Below are positions 1 to 6,606 of a stretch of DNA of 6,627 nucleotides, in pieces (position 1 is the stretch's first letter; the number at the start of each line of letters is the position of its first letter). The stretch is from an uncultured beta proteobacterium (lineage in GTDB: Bacteria; Pseudomonadota; Gammaproteobacteria; Burkholderiales; Burkholderiaceae_C). The translations under genes were made by a program, and so were the position numbers. The stretch spans positions 1 through 6,627 of the forward strand of contig CAIQEX010000519.1 in assembly GCA_903870955.1 (NCBI GenBank). The letters run 5' to 3'. The notes under the pieces are model-generated. The model worked only from the letters and a program-made list of their open reading frames with translations, searched no databases and was not told the origin of the DNA.

Positions 1-1
1 C

Positions 2-502
2 GACGGCGGTTATACGCATGGCGATTGGGCATTCAATGGTCAGTTGAGTGGTGGAACACAACGCTATGCCGCTGCGAATGGAAGCGATGCGACATGGACT
101 GGTGTTTCAGGTTTGATGAGTTACAAAGTCATGCCGCGCCTGCAATTGATCGCTCGCGCAGACTATATCGACAACCGTTCAAACGGTGGCGGAACCTACG
201 CATATAACGGTGACAGTGGCCCCGCTCAAATTGTTGATATTTTTGGTAACCCCACGGGAGACTGGACTTCTGGTTTGGGGCTTGGTTCAGAAAGGGACTC
301 AGCTGGCAATGTCATTGACGCAAATGTAGGTGCCAATTTGACGCGAATAACTTTGGGAACCAACTACCAAATCAATCCCAATACACAATGGAAGGTGGAG
401 TATCGGGTGGATCAGTCGACAGGTTACAACTTCCGTGACATCGATGGTAATTTCAAGCAAACTAGAAGTATGTTTGGTACCTCACTGGTTCTGTCGTTCT
501 GA
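2..502 (+). CDS. C-terminal part of an outer-membrane beta-barrel protein, DUF3138-like (5' end outside window)
   Basis: The frame is open from the left edge and ends at TGA 500-502, giving the last 166 residues. An internal TTG at 44 could be read as a start, but the frame continues upstream of it, so this is a truncated gene. The residues alternate polar and hydrophobic/aromatic in short stretches typical of beta-barrel strands (for example LQLIARADYID, LTRITLGTNYQI, TQWKVEYRVD), separated by Gly/Asn/Asp-rich loops. The chain ends in FGTSLVLSF with a terminal Phe, the usual BAM-recognised C-terminal signal of outer-membrane proteins. The pattern ARADYIDNRSNGGG followed by a final 'YRVD...FGTSLVLSF' resembles the DUF3138 porin-like family of Burkholderiales as I recall it; substrate unknown. 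It could instead be another porin-like family. Base composition looks less GC-rich than the downstream metabolic genes. A hairpin terminator follows at 529-558. Confidence 0.7.
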   Translation, partial: DGGYTHGDWAFNGQLSGGTQRYAAANGSDATWTGVSGLMSYKVMPRLQLIARADYIDNRSNGGGTYAYNGDSGPAQIVDIFGNPTGDWTSGLGLGSERDSAGNVIDANVGANLTRITLGTNYQINPNTQWKVEYRVDQSTGYNFRDIDGNFKQTRSMFGTSLVLSF

Positions 503-528
503 TCTAAACCCAGACCAAAACTTAGCCT

Positions 529-558
529 AACGGGGCCCGCAGCAATGCGGCCCCGTTT
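529..558 (+). terminator. Rho-independent terminator after the outer-membrane protein gene
   Basis: The left arm AACGGGGCCCGC (529-540) pairs with GCGGCCCCGTT (547-557) across an AGCAAT loop, with one bulged C in the left arm. A short, weak T run (TTTGCATTTG) follows. It lies 26 bases after the stop codon and separates this gene from the aldehyde dehydrogenase unit. Confidence 0.75.
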
Positions 559-645
559 GCATTTGTGGCCTTCAATAGGTCCACTTTTCAAGACATCGAA
601 GTGTCCAGTTCATATGTGAGCAGGACCGAAATTTGAGAGACAGAT

Positions 646-2133
646 ATGAGCAGCACGACAACATCACAAGACCTGAAATTCGATGGCCGAGCCCTGATCA
701 ACGGCAAGCGCGTCGATTCCAGGGACGGTCAACTATTTGATTGCATCTCACCGGTCGATGGTCGCGTGCTGACCCAAGTGGCACGTTGTGGTGCTGCCGA
801 TATTGATGCCGCAGTGGCCGCAGCGCGTGCTGCATTCGAAGACCGTCGCTGGAGTGGCATGGCCCCGGCGCAACGCAAGCGCGTGATGATTCGCTTTGCG
901 GATCTGATCCAAAAGCATGGCGACGAGTTGGCCATGACCGAGACCCTGGATATGGGCAAACCGGTGAAATATGCGCGGGGTGTGGATGTCAATAGCGCTG
1001 CCAATTGCATCCGCTGGTATGGCGAAGCCGTGGACAAGGTTTACGACGAAATCGCTCCTACCCCTTCCACCGCATTGGCCCTCATCACGCGTGAGCCGGT
1101 CGGTGTGGTGGGTGTCATCGTGCCCTGGAACTACCCCATGATCATGGCCGCATGGAAGATTGCACCGGCTCTTGCCAGTGGCAATTCCGTGGTGCTCAAG
1201 CCGAGCGAGAAGTCGCCGCTCACCGCGCTGCGTCTGGCTGATCTGGCGCTGGAGGCGGGCATTCCTGAAGGTGTGTTTAACGTGGTCACCGGTTACGGAC
1301 CTGAGGCGGGTTCACCGCTGGCGCTGCATATGGATGTGGACTGCATTGCCTTTACCGGTTCTACCCGCGTGGGCAAGCAAATCCATGTGATGGCGGGTCA
1401 AAGCAACCTCAAGCGCGCCTGGACCGAGTTGGGCGGCAAGTCGCCCAACATCGTGTTTGCGGATTGTCCGAATCTGGACAAGGCGGTGGAGGCCGCTGTC
1501 GGCAGCATCTTCTTCAACCAGGGCGAGAGCTGCAACGCCCCCTCGCGCCTGTTCGTGCAAGACAGCATCAAGGAACGCTTTCTGGAAAAGGCCCTGGCCC
1601 TGGTGCCCGGCTATGCACCAGCCAACCCGACGCTCCCCGGCACCGTGATGGGTGCCATCGTGGACCAGATTCAGATGAAGTCGGTGCTGGGCTACATCGA
1701 AAGCGGAAAAGCCGAAGGGGCCCGGCTGATTGCCGGCGGCGAGCAGGTGATGGCTGAAACAGGCGGCTGCTATGTGCAGCCGACCATTTTTGATGGCGTG
1801 AAGCCTGAGATGAAGATTTCGCGCGAGGAAATTTTCGGCCCGGTGTTGTCCGTGCTGAGCTTTAGCGATGCCGCCGAGGCCGTGCGCCTGGCCAACGACA
1901 GCGTGTATGGCTTGCAGGCCGGTGTCTGGACCAGCGACATCAACAAGGCACATGGTGTTGCCCGCGCCTTGCGTGCCGGTACGGTGCACGTCAATCAGTA
2001 CGACGAAGACGACATCACGGTGCCCTTTGGCGGATTCAAGCAAAGCGGTGTCGGTCGTGACAAATCATTGCATGCCTTTGACAAATACACTGAGACCAAG
2101 ACGACCTGGATTCGCATTGACAGTCCCGTTTAA
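646..2133 (+). CDS. puuC: PuuC-like NAD(P)+-dependent aldehyde dehydrogenase
   Basis: The product is 495 residues, the normal length for a soluble aldehyde dehydrogenase, and should oxidise an aldehyde to the acid with NAD(P)+. The signatures are complete. PWNYP (160-164) carries the oxyanion-hole Asn162. KPSEKSP has Lys185 and Glu188 for cofactor binding. FTGSTRVG (236-243) is the Rossmann loop. ELGGKSP contains the general base Glu261. NQGESCNAPSR has the catalytic Cys296. EEIFGPV has Glu395 and Phe397. The C-terminal stretch TVPFGGFKQSGVGRDKSLHA...KTTWI closely follows E. coli PuuC, which oxidises gamma-glutamyl-gamma-aminobutyraldehyde. Neighbouring gabT and a glutamine-synthetase-like ligase support a gamma-glutamylated amine route, but succinic semialdehyde or another aminoaldehyde is also possible, so the symbol is tentative. 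The ATG at 646 follows a weak purine stretch GAGAGA (635-640). It is the first gene of an apparent three-gene unit; the gap to gabT is 86 bases. Confidence 0.93.
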   Translation: MSSTTTSQDLKFDGRALINGKRVDSRDGQLFDCISPVDGRVLTQVARCGAADIDAAVAAARAAFEDRRWSGMAPAQRKRVMIRFADLIQKHGDELAMTETLDMGKPVKYARGVDVNSAANCIRWYGEAVDKVYDEIAPTPSTALALITREPVGVVGVIVPWNYPMIMAAWKIAPALASGNSVVLKPSEKSPLTALRLADLALEAGIPEGVFNVVTGYGPEAGSPLALHMDVDCIAFTGSTRVGKQIHVMAGQSNLKRAWTELGGKSPNIVFADCPNLDKAVEAAVGSIFFNQGESCNAPSRLFVQDSIKERFLEKALALVPGYAPANPTLPGTVMGAIVDQIQMKSVLGYIESGKAEGARLIAGGEQVMAETGGCYVQPTIFDGVKPEMKISREEIFGPVLSVLSFSDAAEAVRLANDSVYGLQAGVWTSDINKAHGVARALRAGTVHVNQYDEDDITVPFGGFKQSGVGRDKSLHAFDKYTETKTTWIRIDSPV

Positions 2134-2219
2134 CAGCACGCTATAGCGGCCCCGTTTGACCAACAGGCCGTAGACATTCACACTCTCATATTCACGCATT
2201 AGTCCCAGGAGAACCCGTT

Positions 2220-3524
2220 ATGAACGCACCTTTGAAACCTTCCGCCCTTGCAGCGGCAACTTCCGTTGGCACCAACGCCGAATGGCATGCCCGCCGCCTG
2301 GCCGCCACCCCCCGTGGCGTGGGCGTGATGAGCGATTTCTTTATCGACCACGCCAAGAACTCCGAGTTCTGGGACATCGAAGGCCGCCGCTTTATCGACT
2401 TTGCCGGGGGCATCGCGGTTCTGAATACCGGTCATGTGCACCCCAAAGTCCAGGCCGCCATCGCTGCCCAGTTGCAGCGCTTCACCCACAGCTGCTACCA
2501 GGTTGTGCCGTATGCAGAGTACGTATCGCTGGCCGAGCGTATCAACGCCATCGTGCCGATTGCCGGACCGGCCAAGACAGCCTTCTTCAGCACCGGTGCC
2601 GAGGCAGTAGAAAACGCCATCAAGATTGCCCGCTCTTACACCAAGCGCAGCGGCGTGATTGCCTTCGGTGGCGCCTTCCATGGCCGCAGCATGTTTGCGG
2701 TGGCACTGACCGGCAAGGTCCAGCCTTACAAGGCCGGCTTCGGCCCCTTCGCGCCCGAGATTTACCACGCTCCTTTCCCCTGCCATTGCGCCAGCCTGGA
2801 CGAAACCAAGCATGCGATTGAACAACTCTTCAAATGCGATATCGAGCCATCCCGTGTGGCCGCCATCATTTTCGAGCCGGTGCAGGGTGAGGGTGGCTTC
2901 AACCCGATCCAGGCCGAAGCGGTGAAGTGGTTGCGCCAACTGTGCGACCAGCATGGCATTCTGATGATTGCGGACGAAGTGCAGACCGGCTTTGCCCGCA
3001 CCGGCAAGATGTTTGCCATGGAGCACTATGGTGTCTCGCCAGACCTGATCACCATGGCCAAGAGCATGGCCGGTGGTACCACCTTGTCTGCGGTATCAGG
3101 CCGCACCGAGGTGATGGACGCTCCCAACCCCGGTGGCCTGGGTGGCACCTATGCCGGCAACCCACTGGCCGTGGCAGCCGCACACGCCGTGCTGGACGTC
3201 ATGGCTGAAGAAAAACTGTGCGAGCGTGCGGCCCAGTTGGGTGCACAACTGAAGGCCCGTCTGGAAGTGGCCAAAGCCAAGAACAAATGCATGGGTGATA
3301 TCCGTGCCCTGGGTGCCATGGTGGCCTGCGAATTCGTCAACCCACAAACTGGTGCGCCCGACGCCGACCTGACCAAGGTGGTGCAACAGGCTGCGCTCAA
3401 GAAGGGCCTGCTGCTGCTGACGTGCGGTGTCTATGGCAACGTCATTCGCTTCCTGTTCCCACTCACCATCGAAGACAGCGTGTTTGAAGAAGCGTTGCTG
3501 ATACTCGACCAAGTTTTCGCCTGA
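2220..3524 (+). CDS. gabT: 4-aminobutyrate aminotransferase (GABA transaminase), PLP-dependent class III
   Basis: The 434-residue product should transfer the amino group of GABA to 2-oxoglutarate, giving succinic semialdehyde and glutamate in the cytoplasm. Family features are all present. STGAEAVENA (124 onward) is the PLP-phosphate loop and FHGRS begins at Phe153. EPVQGEGGF is present, and ADEVQTGFARTG carries Asp252 and Gln255 that contact the cofactor. MAKSMAGG holds the Schiff-base Lys281. GLGGTYAGNP and the C-terminal LLLLTCGVYGNVIRFLFPLTIED match GabT/PuuE of E. coli along almost the whole length. GabT, PuuE and 5-aminovalerate aminotransferases are hard to tell apart by sequence, so 5-aminovalerate may also be a substrate. 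The start ATG 2220 has a clear AGGAGA (2207-2212) 7 bases upstream. The stop TGA (3522-3524) lies 6 bases before the ATG of the next gene, so the two are very likely cotranscribed. Confidence 0.96.
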   Translation: MNAPLKPSALAAATSVGTNAEWHARRLAATPRGVGVMSDFFIDHAKNSEFWDIEGRRFIDFAGGIAVLNTGHVHPKVQAAIAAQLQRFTHSCYQVVPYAEYVSLAERINAIVPIAGPAKTAFFSTGAEAVENAIKIARSYTKRSGVIAFGGAFHGRSMFAVALTGKVQPYKAGFGPFAPEIYHAPFPCHCASLDETKHAIEQLFKCDIEPSRVAAIIFEPVQGEGGFNPIQAEAVKWLRQLCDQHGILMIADEVQTGFARTGKMFAMEHYGVSPDLITMAKSMAGGTTLSAVSGRTEVMDAPNPGGLGGTYAGNPLAVAAAHAVLDVMAEEKLCERAAQLGAQLKARLEVAKAKNKCMGDIRALGAMVACEFVNPQTGAPDADLTKVVQQAALKKGLLLLTCGVYGNVIRFLFPLTIEDSVFEEALLILDQVFA

Positions 3525-3530
3525 TTGCCT

Positions 3531-4862
3531 ATGAATACGTATCAGCCAACCATTGACCGCCTGAAGTCGCAAGGCATTCATTCCGTTCTGACCCAGTTTT
3601 GCGATATCCACGGCGTTGCCAAAGGTAAGCTGGTACCGGTAGAGAATCTGAAGGAGTGGGTGGAGCAGGGCGCAGGCTTTGCCGGGCCCAGCATTTGGGG
3701 CACTGGATTGCCGCGCTATGGCGCGCGCAGTGAGTACTACGGGCGGGTGAATGTCGATTCCTTGCGCGCACTTCCCTTTATGCCCGGCGTGGCGCATGCG
3801 GTATGCGATGGGTTTGCCGGTGGTGAGGCACTGGCTACTTGCTCACGCCAAATGCTCAAAACCGTACTGCAAAAAATCAAGAGCCGTGGCTGGACGTTGT
3901 GGGTCGGCATTGAGCCCGAGTTCTTCCTGCTGAAAAAGGGCCATGGCGGGCGTTGGCAAGTCGCCGATGCTGAAGACCAACTCGACAAACCCTCATACGA
4001 CCTCAAGTCGATTCACCGCAATGGCGCTTTCATTGAAGAGATGCGCAGCACCTTGACCCAACTGGGTTTCGAGTTGCAGCAGATTGACCATGAAGATGCC
4101 TGTGGCCAATACGAGATCAACTACAAGTTTGACGATGCCTTGGCCGCTGCCGACCGCTATATGTTGTTCAAGATGACTGCCCATGTCATTGCCGAAAAGC
4201 ACGGCATGGTGTTCAGTTGTATGCCCAAGCCAGTGGCTACGGCTCCGGGCAGCGGCTTGCACTTTCACTTGAGCATCACCGATGCCGACGGCAAGGCGAT
4301 ATTTACCGATGCGGCGGGTGCTTTGGGTTTGAGCCAGCAAGGTCACCAGTTCGCAGCCGGGTTGTTGCACCACGCGGATGCCCTCAGCGCCTTGTGTGCA
4401 CCCACGGTGAATAGCTACAAGCGTCTGGCCACCAGCCATAGTGCCTCGGGCACGACGTGGTCTCCCGTGTGGAAGAGCTATGGCGATAACAACCGCACTT
4501 GCGTGGTCCGCACTGTGGCCGGTCGCATTGAATGGCGTTTGCCGGACCCTTCCTGCAATGTTTATGCAGCCATTGCGGGCACTTTGGCAGCTGGGTTGGC
4601 GGGTATGGATCAGGCCATGGTGCCCCCGACACCCATCGATGAGGACCTTTACGAGCGCCGTGCCCAAGGTGGTGCCATGCCAGAGCGTTTGCCGCGCAAC
4701 TTGGACGAAGCAGTCACAGCGCTAGAGGCAGATGTGGCGCTATGCCAGGCGGTGGGGGCCGAGTTTTGCGCGCAATTTGTCAAACTGAAACGTGCCGAGT
4801 GGGATGCTTTCAATCTTCAGGTGAGCGACTGGGAGTTGCGTCAATACGCTGACGCGTTCTGA
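3531..4862 (+). CDS. glnT: Type III glutamine-synthetase-like ligase (glutamate-amine ligase: GlnT / gamma-glutamylmethylamide or gamma-glutamylputrescine synthetase type)
   Basis: From ATG 3531 the protein has 443 residues. A glutamine-synthetase beta-grasp domain covers roughly the first 100 residues (FCDIHGVAKGKLVPV), followed by the catalytic domain. Metal and substrate residues are in place: IEPEFFLL (Glu128, Glu130), DHEDACGQYEIN (Glu188, Glu195), GSGLHFHLS (His244), NSYKRL (Arg298), NNRTCVVR (Arg322, Arg327) and RIEWRLPDP (Glu334, Arg336). Overall wording, including DHEDAxGQ and the WELRQYADAF end, fits the type III family that includes GlnT and gamma-glutamylmethylamide synthetase better than E. 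coli PuuA. The reaction is ATP-dependent joining of glutamate to ammonia or an amine. The adjacent gabT and PuuC-like gene favour an amine. The frame also allows a TTG at 3525, directly abutting the gabT stop, but ATG is preferred. No Shine-Dalgarno sequence is visible before either, so translation is probably coupled to gabT. Confidence 0.9.
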   Translation: MNTYQPTIDRLKSQGIHSVLTQFCDIHGVAKGKLVPVENLKEWVEQGAGFAGPSIWGTGLPRYGARSEYYGRVNVDSLRALPFMPGVAHAVCDGFAGGEALATCSRQMLKTVLQKIKSRGWTLWVGIEPEFFLLKKGHGGRWQVADAEDQLDKPSYDLKSIHRNGAFIEEMRSTLTQLGFELQQIDHEDACGQYEINYKFDDALAAADRYMLFKMTAHVIAEKHGMVFSCMPKPVATAPGSGLHFHLSITDADGKAIFTDAAGALGLSQQGHQFAAGLLHHADALSALCAPTVNSYKRLATSHSASGTTWSPVWKSYGDNNRTCVVRTVAGRIEWRLPDPSCNVYAAIAGTLAAGLAGMDQAMVPPTPIDEDLYERRAQGGAMPERLPRNLDEAVTALEADVALCQAVGAEFCAQFVKLKRAEWDAFNLQVSDWELRQYADAF

Positions 4863-4888
4863 TTTCGCATCGAATATTCGTTTCTCTG

Positions 4889-4935
4889 AACCCGCCACAA
4901 AGGTGCGAAGTGCACCCTTTTGGGCGGGTTTTTTT
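4889..4935 (+). terminator. Strong Rho-independent terminator of the ALDH-gabT-ligase unit
   Basis: The outer arms AACCCGCC (4889-4896) and GGCGGGTT (4923-4930) pair perfectly. An inner stem of CAAAGGTGC with GCACCCTTTTG (two bulged bases) extends it. A run of seven T (4929-4935) follows. It begins 26 bases after the ligase stop codon and isolates aceA from the upstream cluster. Confidence 0.92.
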
Positions 4936-4992
4936 GCATTTGCTGGCGACTTACTGAGAGCGTGCTTTTTGGGTTTTATGCTGTGTTGCAGC

Positions 4993-5052
4993 ATTTTGCA
5001 ATGTGAAATCATGAGTAAGATACTTGTCATGAATCATTTCACAATACAGAAT
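4993..5052. repeat. Imperfect inverted repeat upstream of aceA
   Basis: The core left arm TGTGAAATCATGA (5002-5014) is the reverse complement of TCATGA (5027-5032) plus TTTCACA (5037-5043), the two parts being split by a four-base ATCA insertion. Weaker pairing continues outward, 13 of 16 positions between 4993-5008 and 5037-5052. The loop is 5015-5026. There is no T run, so it is not a terminator. It may be a regulator site or an RNA hairpin if transcribed. Confidence 0.5.
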
Positions 5053-5111
5053 TTGATTTTCACTATGCAATACAATGATGCTAAGTGATTGATTTTAAAT
5101 ATAAATATTTC

Positions 5112-5134
5112 AATCTTATATAAGACATAAGATT
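5112..5134. promoter_or_regulatory. Operator-like palindrome 1 upstream of aceA
   Basis: TCTTATATAAGA (5114-5125) is a perfect 12-base palindrome. It overlaps a second dyad, AATCTTA (5112-5118) with TAAGATT (5128-5134). The 13 bases 5114-5126 recur with one change at 5143-5155 inside palindrome 2. Repeated palindromes of this size ahead of a regulated gene are typical of dimeric repressor or activator sites. The cognate protein is unknown. Confidence 0.5.
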
Positions 5135-5162
5135 CGATTAAGTCTTCTATAAGACTTAGAAT
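5134..5162 (+). promoter_or_regulatory. Candidate sigma70 promoter of aceA
   Basis: TAGAAT (5157-5162) matches the -10 consensus at 5 of 6 positions. TCGATT (5134-5139), 17 bases upstream, is a poor -35 (3 of 6). Transcription would start near 5169 and give a leader of about 63 bases. Other pairs, such as TTGTCA 5024-5029 with CAGAAT 5047-5052, are possible, so this is only the best-placed candidate. Confidence 0.35.
5139..5158. promoter_or_regulatory. Operator-like palindrome 2 upstream of aceA
   Basis: TAAGTCTT (5139-5146) and AAGACTTA (5151-5158) are perfect 8-base arms around CTAT. The centre lies 29 bases from the centre of palindrome 1, on the same sequence theme TCTTnTATAAGAC. It occupies the spacer of the best candidate promoter, so a bound protein would block RNA polymerase. 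There is no T run after it, which argues against a terminator. Confidence 0.55.
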
Positions 5163-5218
5163 TCATCCATGGGCACCGGAATTGCATTGCAAAACCAACC
5201 GCCAACGATTTACCAACT

Positions 5219-5224
5219 AAGGAG
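5219..5224 (+). promoter_or_regulatory. Ribosome binding site that sets the aceA start
   Basis: AAGGAG lies 7 bases upstream of ATG 5232. An earlier in-frame ATG at 5169 has no such site. The protein from 5232 ([15 protein letters not shown]) has a normal isocitrate lyase N-terminus, so 5232 is the start. Confidence 0.88.
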
Positions 5225-5231
5225 TGTTTAC

Positions 5232-6551
5232 ATGCCGAAATCCCTGAACGAACAACTCAGCCGCGAACAGCAAATCGCCGCCCTGGAAAAAGACTGGGCC
5301 ACCAACCCCCGTTGGAAGGGCATCAAGCGCGGATACACCGCTGCCGACGTAGTCCGTCTGCGTGGATCTTTCCAAGTCGAGCACACCCTGGCACGCCGTG
5401 GTGCCGAGAAGCTGTGGGACCTGCTCCACACCGAAGCCTATGTGAACTGCCTCGGCGCGCTGACCGGCGGTCAAGCCATGCAACAGGTCAAGGCTGGCGT
5501 AAAAGCCATCTACCTGTCGGGTTGGCAAGTCGCCGCCGACAACAACGAATATTCCGCCATGTACCCGGACCAGTCCCTGTACCCCGTGGACTCGGTGCCA
5601 AAGGTTGTCGAGCGCATCAACAATTCCTTCACCCGTGCCGATGAAATCCAGTGGTCCAAAGGCGTTGGCCCAGGCGATGCTGGCTATATCGACTACCACG
5701 CTCCCATCGTTGCCGATGCAGAAGCCGGTTTCGGTGGCGTGCTGAATGCCTATGAGCTGATGAAGGCCATGATCCGCGCTGGTGCCGGTGGCGTGCACTT
5801 TGAAGACCAACTCGCTTCAGTGAAGAAATGCGGCCACATGGGCGGCAAGGTGCTGGTTCCCACCACCGAAGCCTGCCAGAAACTGATCGCTGCCCGTATG
5901 GCTGCCGACGTGTATGGCGTGCCAACTTTGGTGATTGCCCGTACCGATGCCGAAGCCGCCGATCTGTTGACCAGCGACTACGACGCCAACGACAAGCAAT
6001 TCCTGACCGGTGAGCGCACTGCCGAAGGCTTCTACAAGACCAAGAAGGGTCTGGACCAAGCCATCTCCCGCGCTGTCGCCTACGCTGAGTACGCTGACCT
6101 GGTGTGGTGCGAAACCGGCACGCCCGATCTGGAATTTGCCAAGAAGTTTGCTGATGCCGTGCATGCCAAACACCCCGGCAAAATGCTGGCCTACAACTGC
6201 TCGCCTTCTTTCAACTGGAAGAAGAACCTGGACGACGCGACCATTGCCAAGTTCCAAAAGGAACTCGGCGCCATGGGTTACAAGTACCAGTTCATCACGC
6301 TGGCCGGTATCCACAACATGTGGTACCACATGTTCGACCTGGCACAAGACTACGTGAAGCGCGGCATGACCGCCTACGTCGAGAAGGTGCAAGAGCCCGA
6401 ATTCGCAGCCCGCGATCGTGGGTACAGCTTTGTATCGCACCAACAGGAAGTGGGCACCGGTTACTTCGACGAAGTGACCACCGTGATTCAGGGCGGCAAG
6501 TCCAGCGTGACGGCCTTGACCGGATCCACTGAAGAAGAACAGTTCCACTAA
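5232..6551 (+). CDS. aceA: Isocitrate lyase (glyoxylate shunt)
   Basis: The 439-residue product cleaves isocitrate to succinate and glyoxylate, the first step of the glyoxylate shunt needed for growth on acetate, fatty acids and other C2-yielding substrates. The fold is a cytoplasmic TIM barrel. [12 protein letters not shown] is conserved, DAEAGFGG carries the Mg2+-binding Asp162, and [14 protein letters not shown] contains the catalytic Cys200 (Cys195 in E. coli). [13 protein letters not shown] forms the substrate-binding segment, and the C-terminus [12 protein letters not shown]...[12 protein letters not shown] is nearly the E. coli sequence. Length is close to E. coli AceA (434), so this is the short bacterial type without the large insertion of the eukaryotic enzymes. 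Neither malate synthase nor isocitrate dehydrogenase kinase/phosphatase lies beside it in the window. Terminators on both sides suggest a single-gene transcript. The AT-rich, palindrome-bearing upstream region is the probable control point. Confidence 0.98.
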   Translation: MPKSLNEQLSREQQIAALEKDWATNPRWKGIKRGYTAADVVRLRGSFQVEHTLARRGAEKLWDLLHTEAYVNCLGALTGGQAMQQVKAGVKAIYLSGWQVAADNNEYSAMYPDQSLYPVDSVPKVVERINNSFTRADEIQWSKGVGPGDAGYIDYHAPIVADAEAGFGGVLNAYELMKAMIRAGAGGVHFEDQLASVKKCGHMGGKVLVPTTEACQKLIAARMAADVYGVPTLVIARTDAEAADLLTSDYDANDKQFLTGERTAEGFYKTKKGLDQAISRAVAYAEYADLVWCETGTPDLEFAKKFADAVHAKHPGKMLAYNCSPSFNWKKNLDDATIAKFQKELGAMGYKYQFITLAGIHNMWYHMFDLAQDYVKRGMTAYVEKVQEPEFAARDRGYSFVSHQQEVGTGYFDEVTTVIQGGKSSVTALTGSTEEEQFH

Positions 6552-6569
6552 ACCGAGTGGTCTGCTGAA

Positions 6570-6606
6570 GGGCTGAATCTCCTACGGGGATTCAGCCCTT
6601 TTTTTT
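6570..6606 (+). terminator. Strong Rho-independent terminator of aceA
   Basis: The 13-base arms GGGCTGAATCTCC (6570-6582) and GGGGATTCAGCCC (6586-6598) pair with a single T-G wobble across a three-base TAC loop. Eight T (6599-6606) follow. It begins 18 bases after the aceA stop codon. Confidence 0.96.

Larger units (their letters stand above)
4936..5231 (+). promoter_or_regulatory. AT-rich, dyad-rich upstream region of aceA
   Basis: These 296 bases hold no convincing gene. Composition changes sharply to AT-rich, most clearly at 5030-5165. Contents from left to right are: an imperfect inverted repeat (arms 4993-5014 and 5027-5052); a small 6-base dyad AAATAT/ATATTT (5097-5110); two related palindromes (5112-5134 and 5139-5158); a candidate sigma70 promoter overlapping the second palindrome; and a leader of about 63 bases ending in a good ribosome binding site. 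The arrangement suggests that aceA is controlled by one or more DNA-binding regulators, as expected for a glyoxylate-shunt gene. Which regulators are involved cannot be read from the sequence. Confidence 0.7.

Noticed and set aside
582..603. Small inverted repeat CACTT/AAGTG upstream of the aldehyde dehydrogenase, considered as an operator
   Set aside because: The arms are only five bases with a 12-base spacer, which is expected by chance, and no good promoter could be aligned to it.
2147..2170. Possible hairpin CGGCC...GGCCG between the aldehyde dehydrogenase gene and gabT
   Set aside because: The stem is only five bases with a 14-base loop and no T run, so it is too weak to call a terminator.
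4740..5030. Minus-strand ORF of 96 residues across the ligase end and terminator
   Set aside because: It overlaps the real ligase gene and its terminator, and its sequence shows no recognisable family features.
4903..5088. Small + strand ORF of 61 residues between the ligase and aceA
   Set aside because: It starts at a GTG inside the terminator stem, has no ribosome binding site, and runs through the inverted-repeat region. It is hydrophobic only because of T-rich sequence.
5169..5231. In-frame N-terminal extension of aceA from ATG 5169 (21 extra residues)
   Set aside because: There is no ribosome binding site before 5169, the extension does not look like isocitrate lyase, and it overlaps the probable transcription start. 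ATG 5232 has AAGGAG at the right distance.
1312..6548. Several long minus-strand ORFs (225-275 residues) opposite the ALDH, gabT, ligase and aceA genes
   Set aside because: They are antisense shadows caused by codon bias in the + strand genes. Their translations are His/Gly/Ala-rich without domains, while the sense frames are well-known enzymes.
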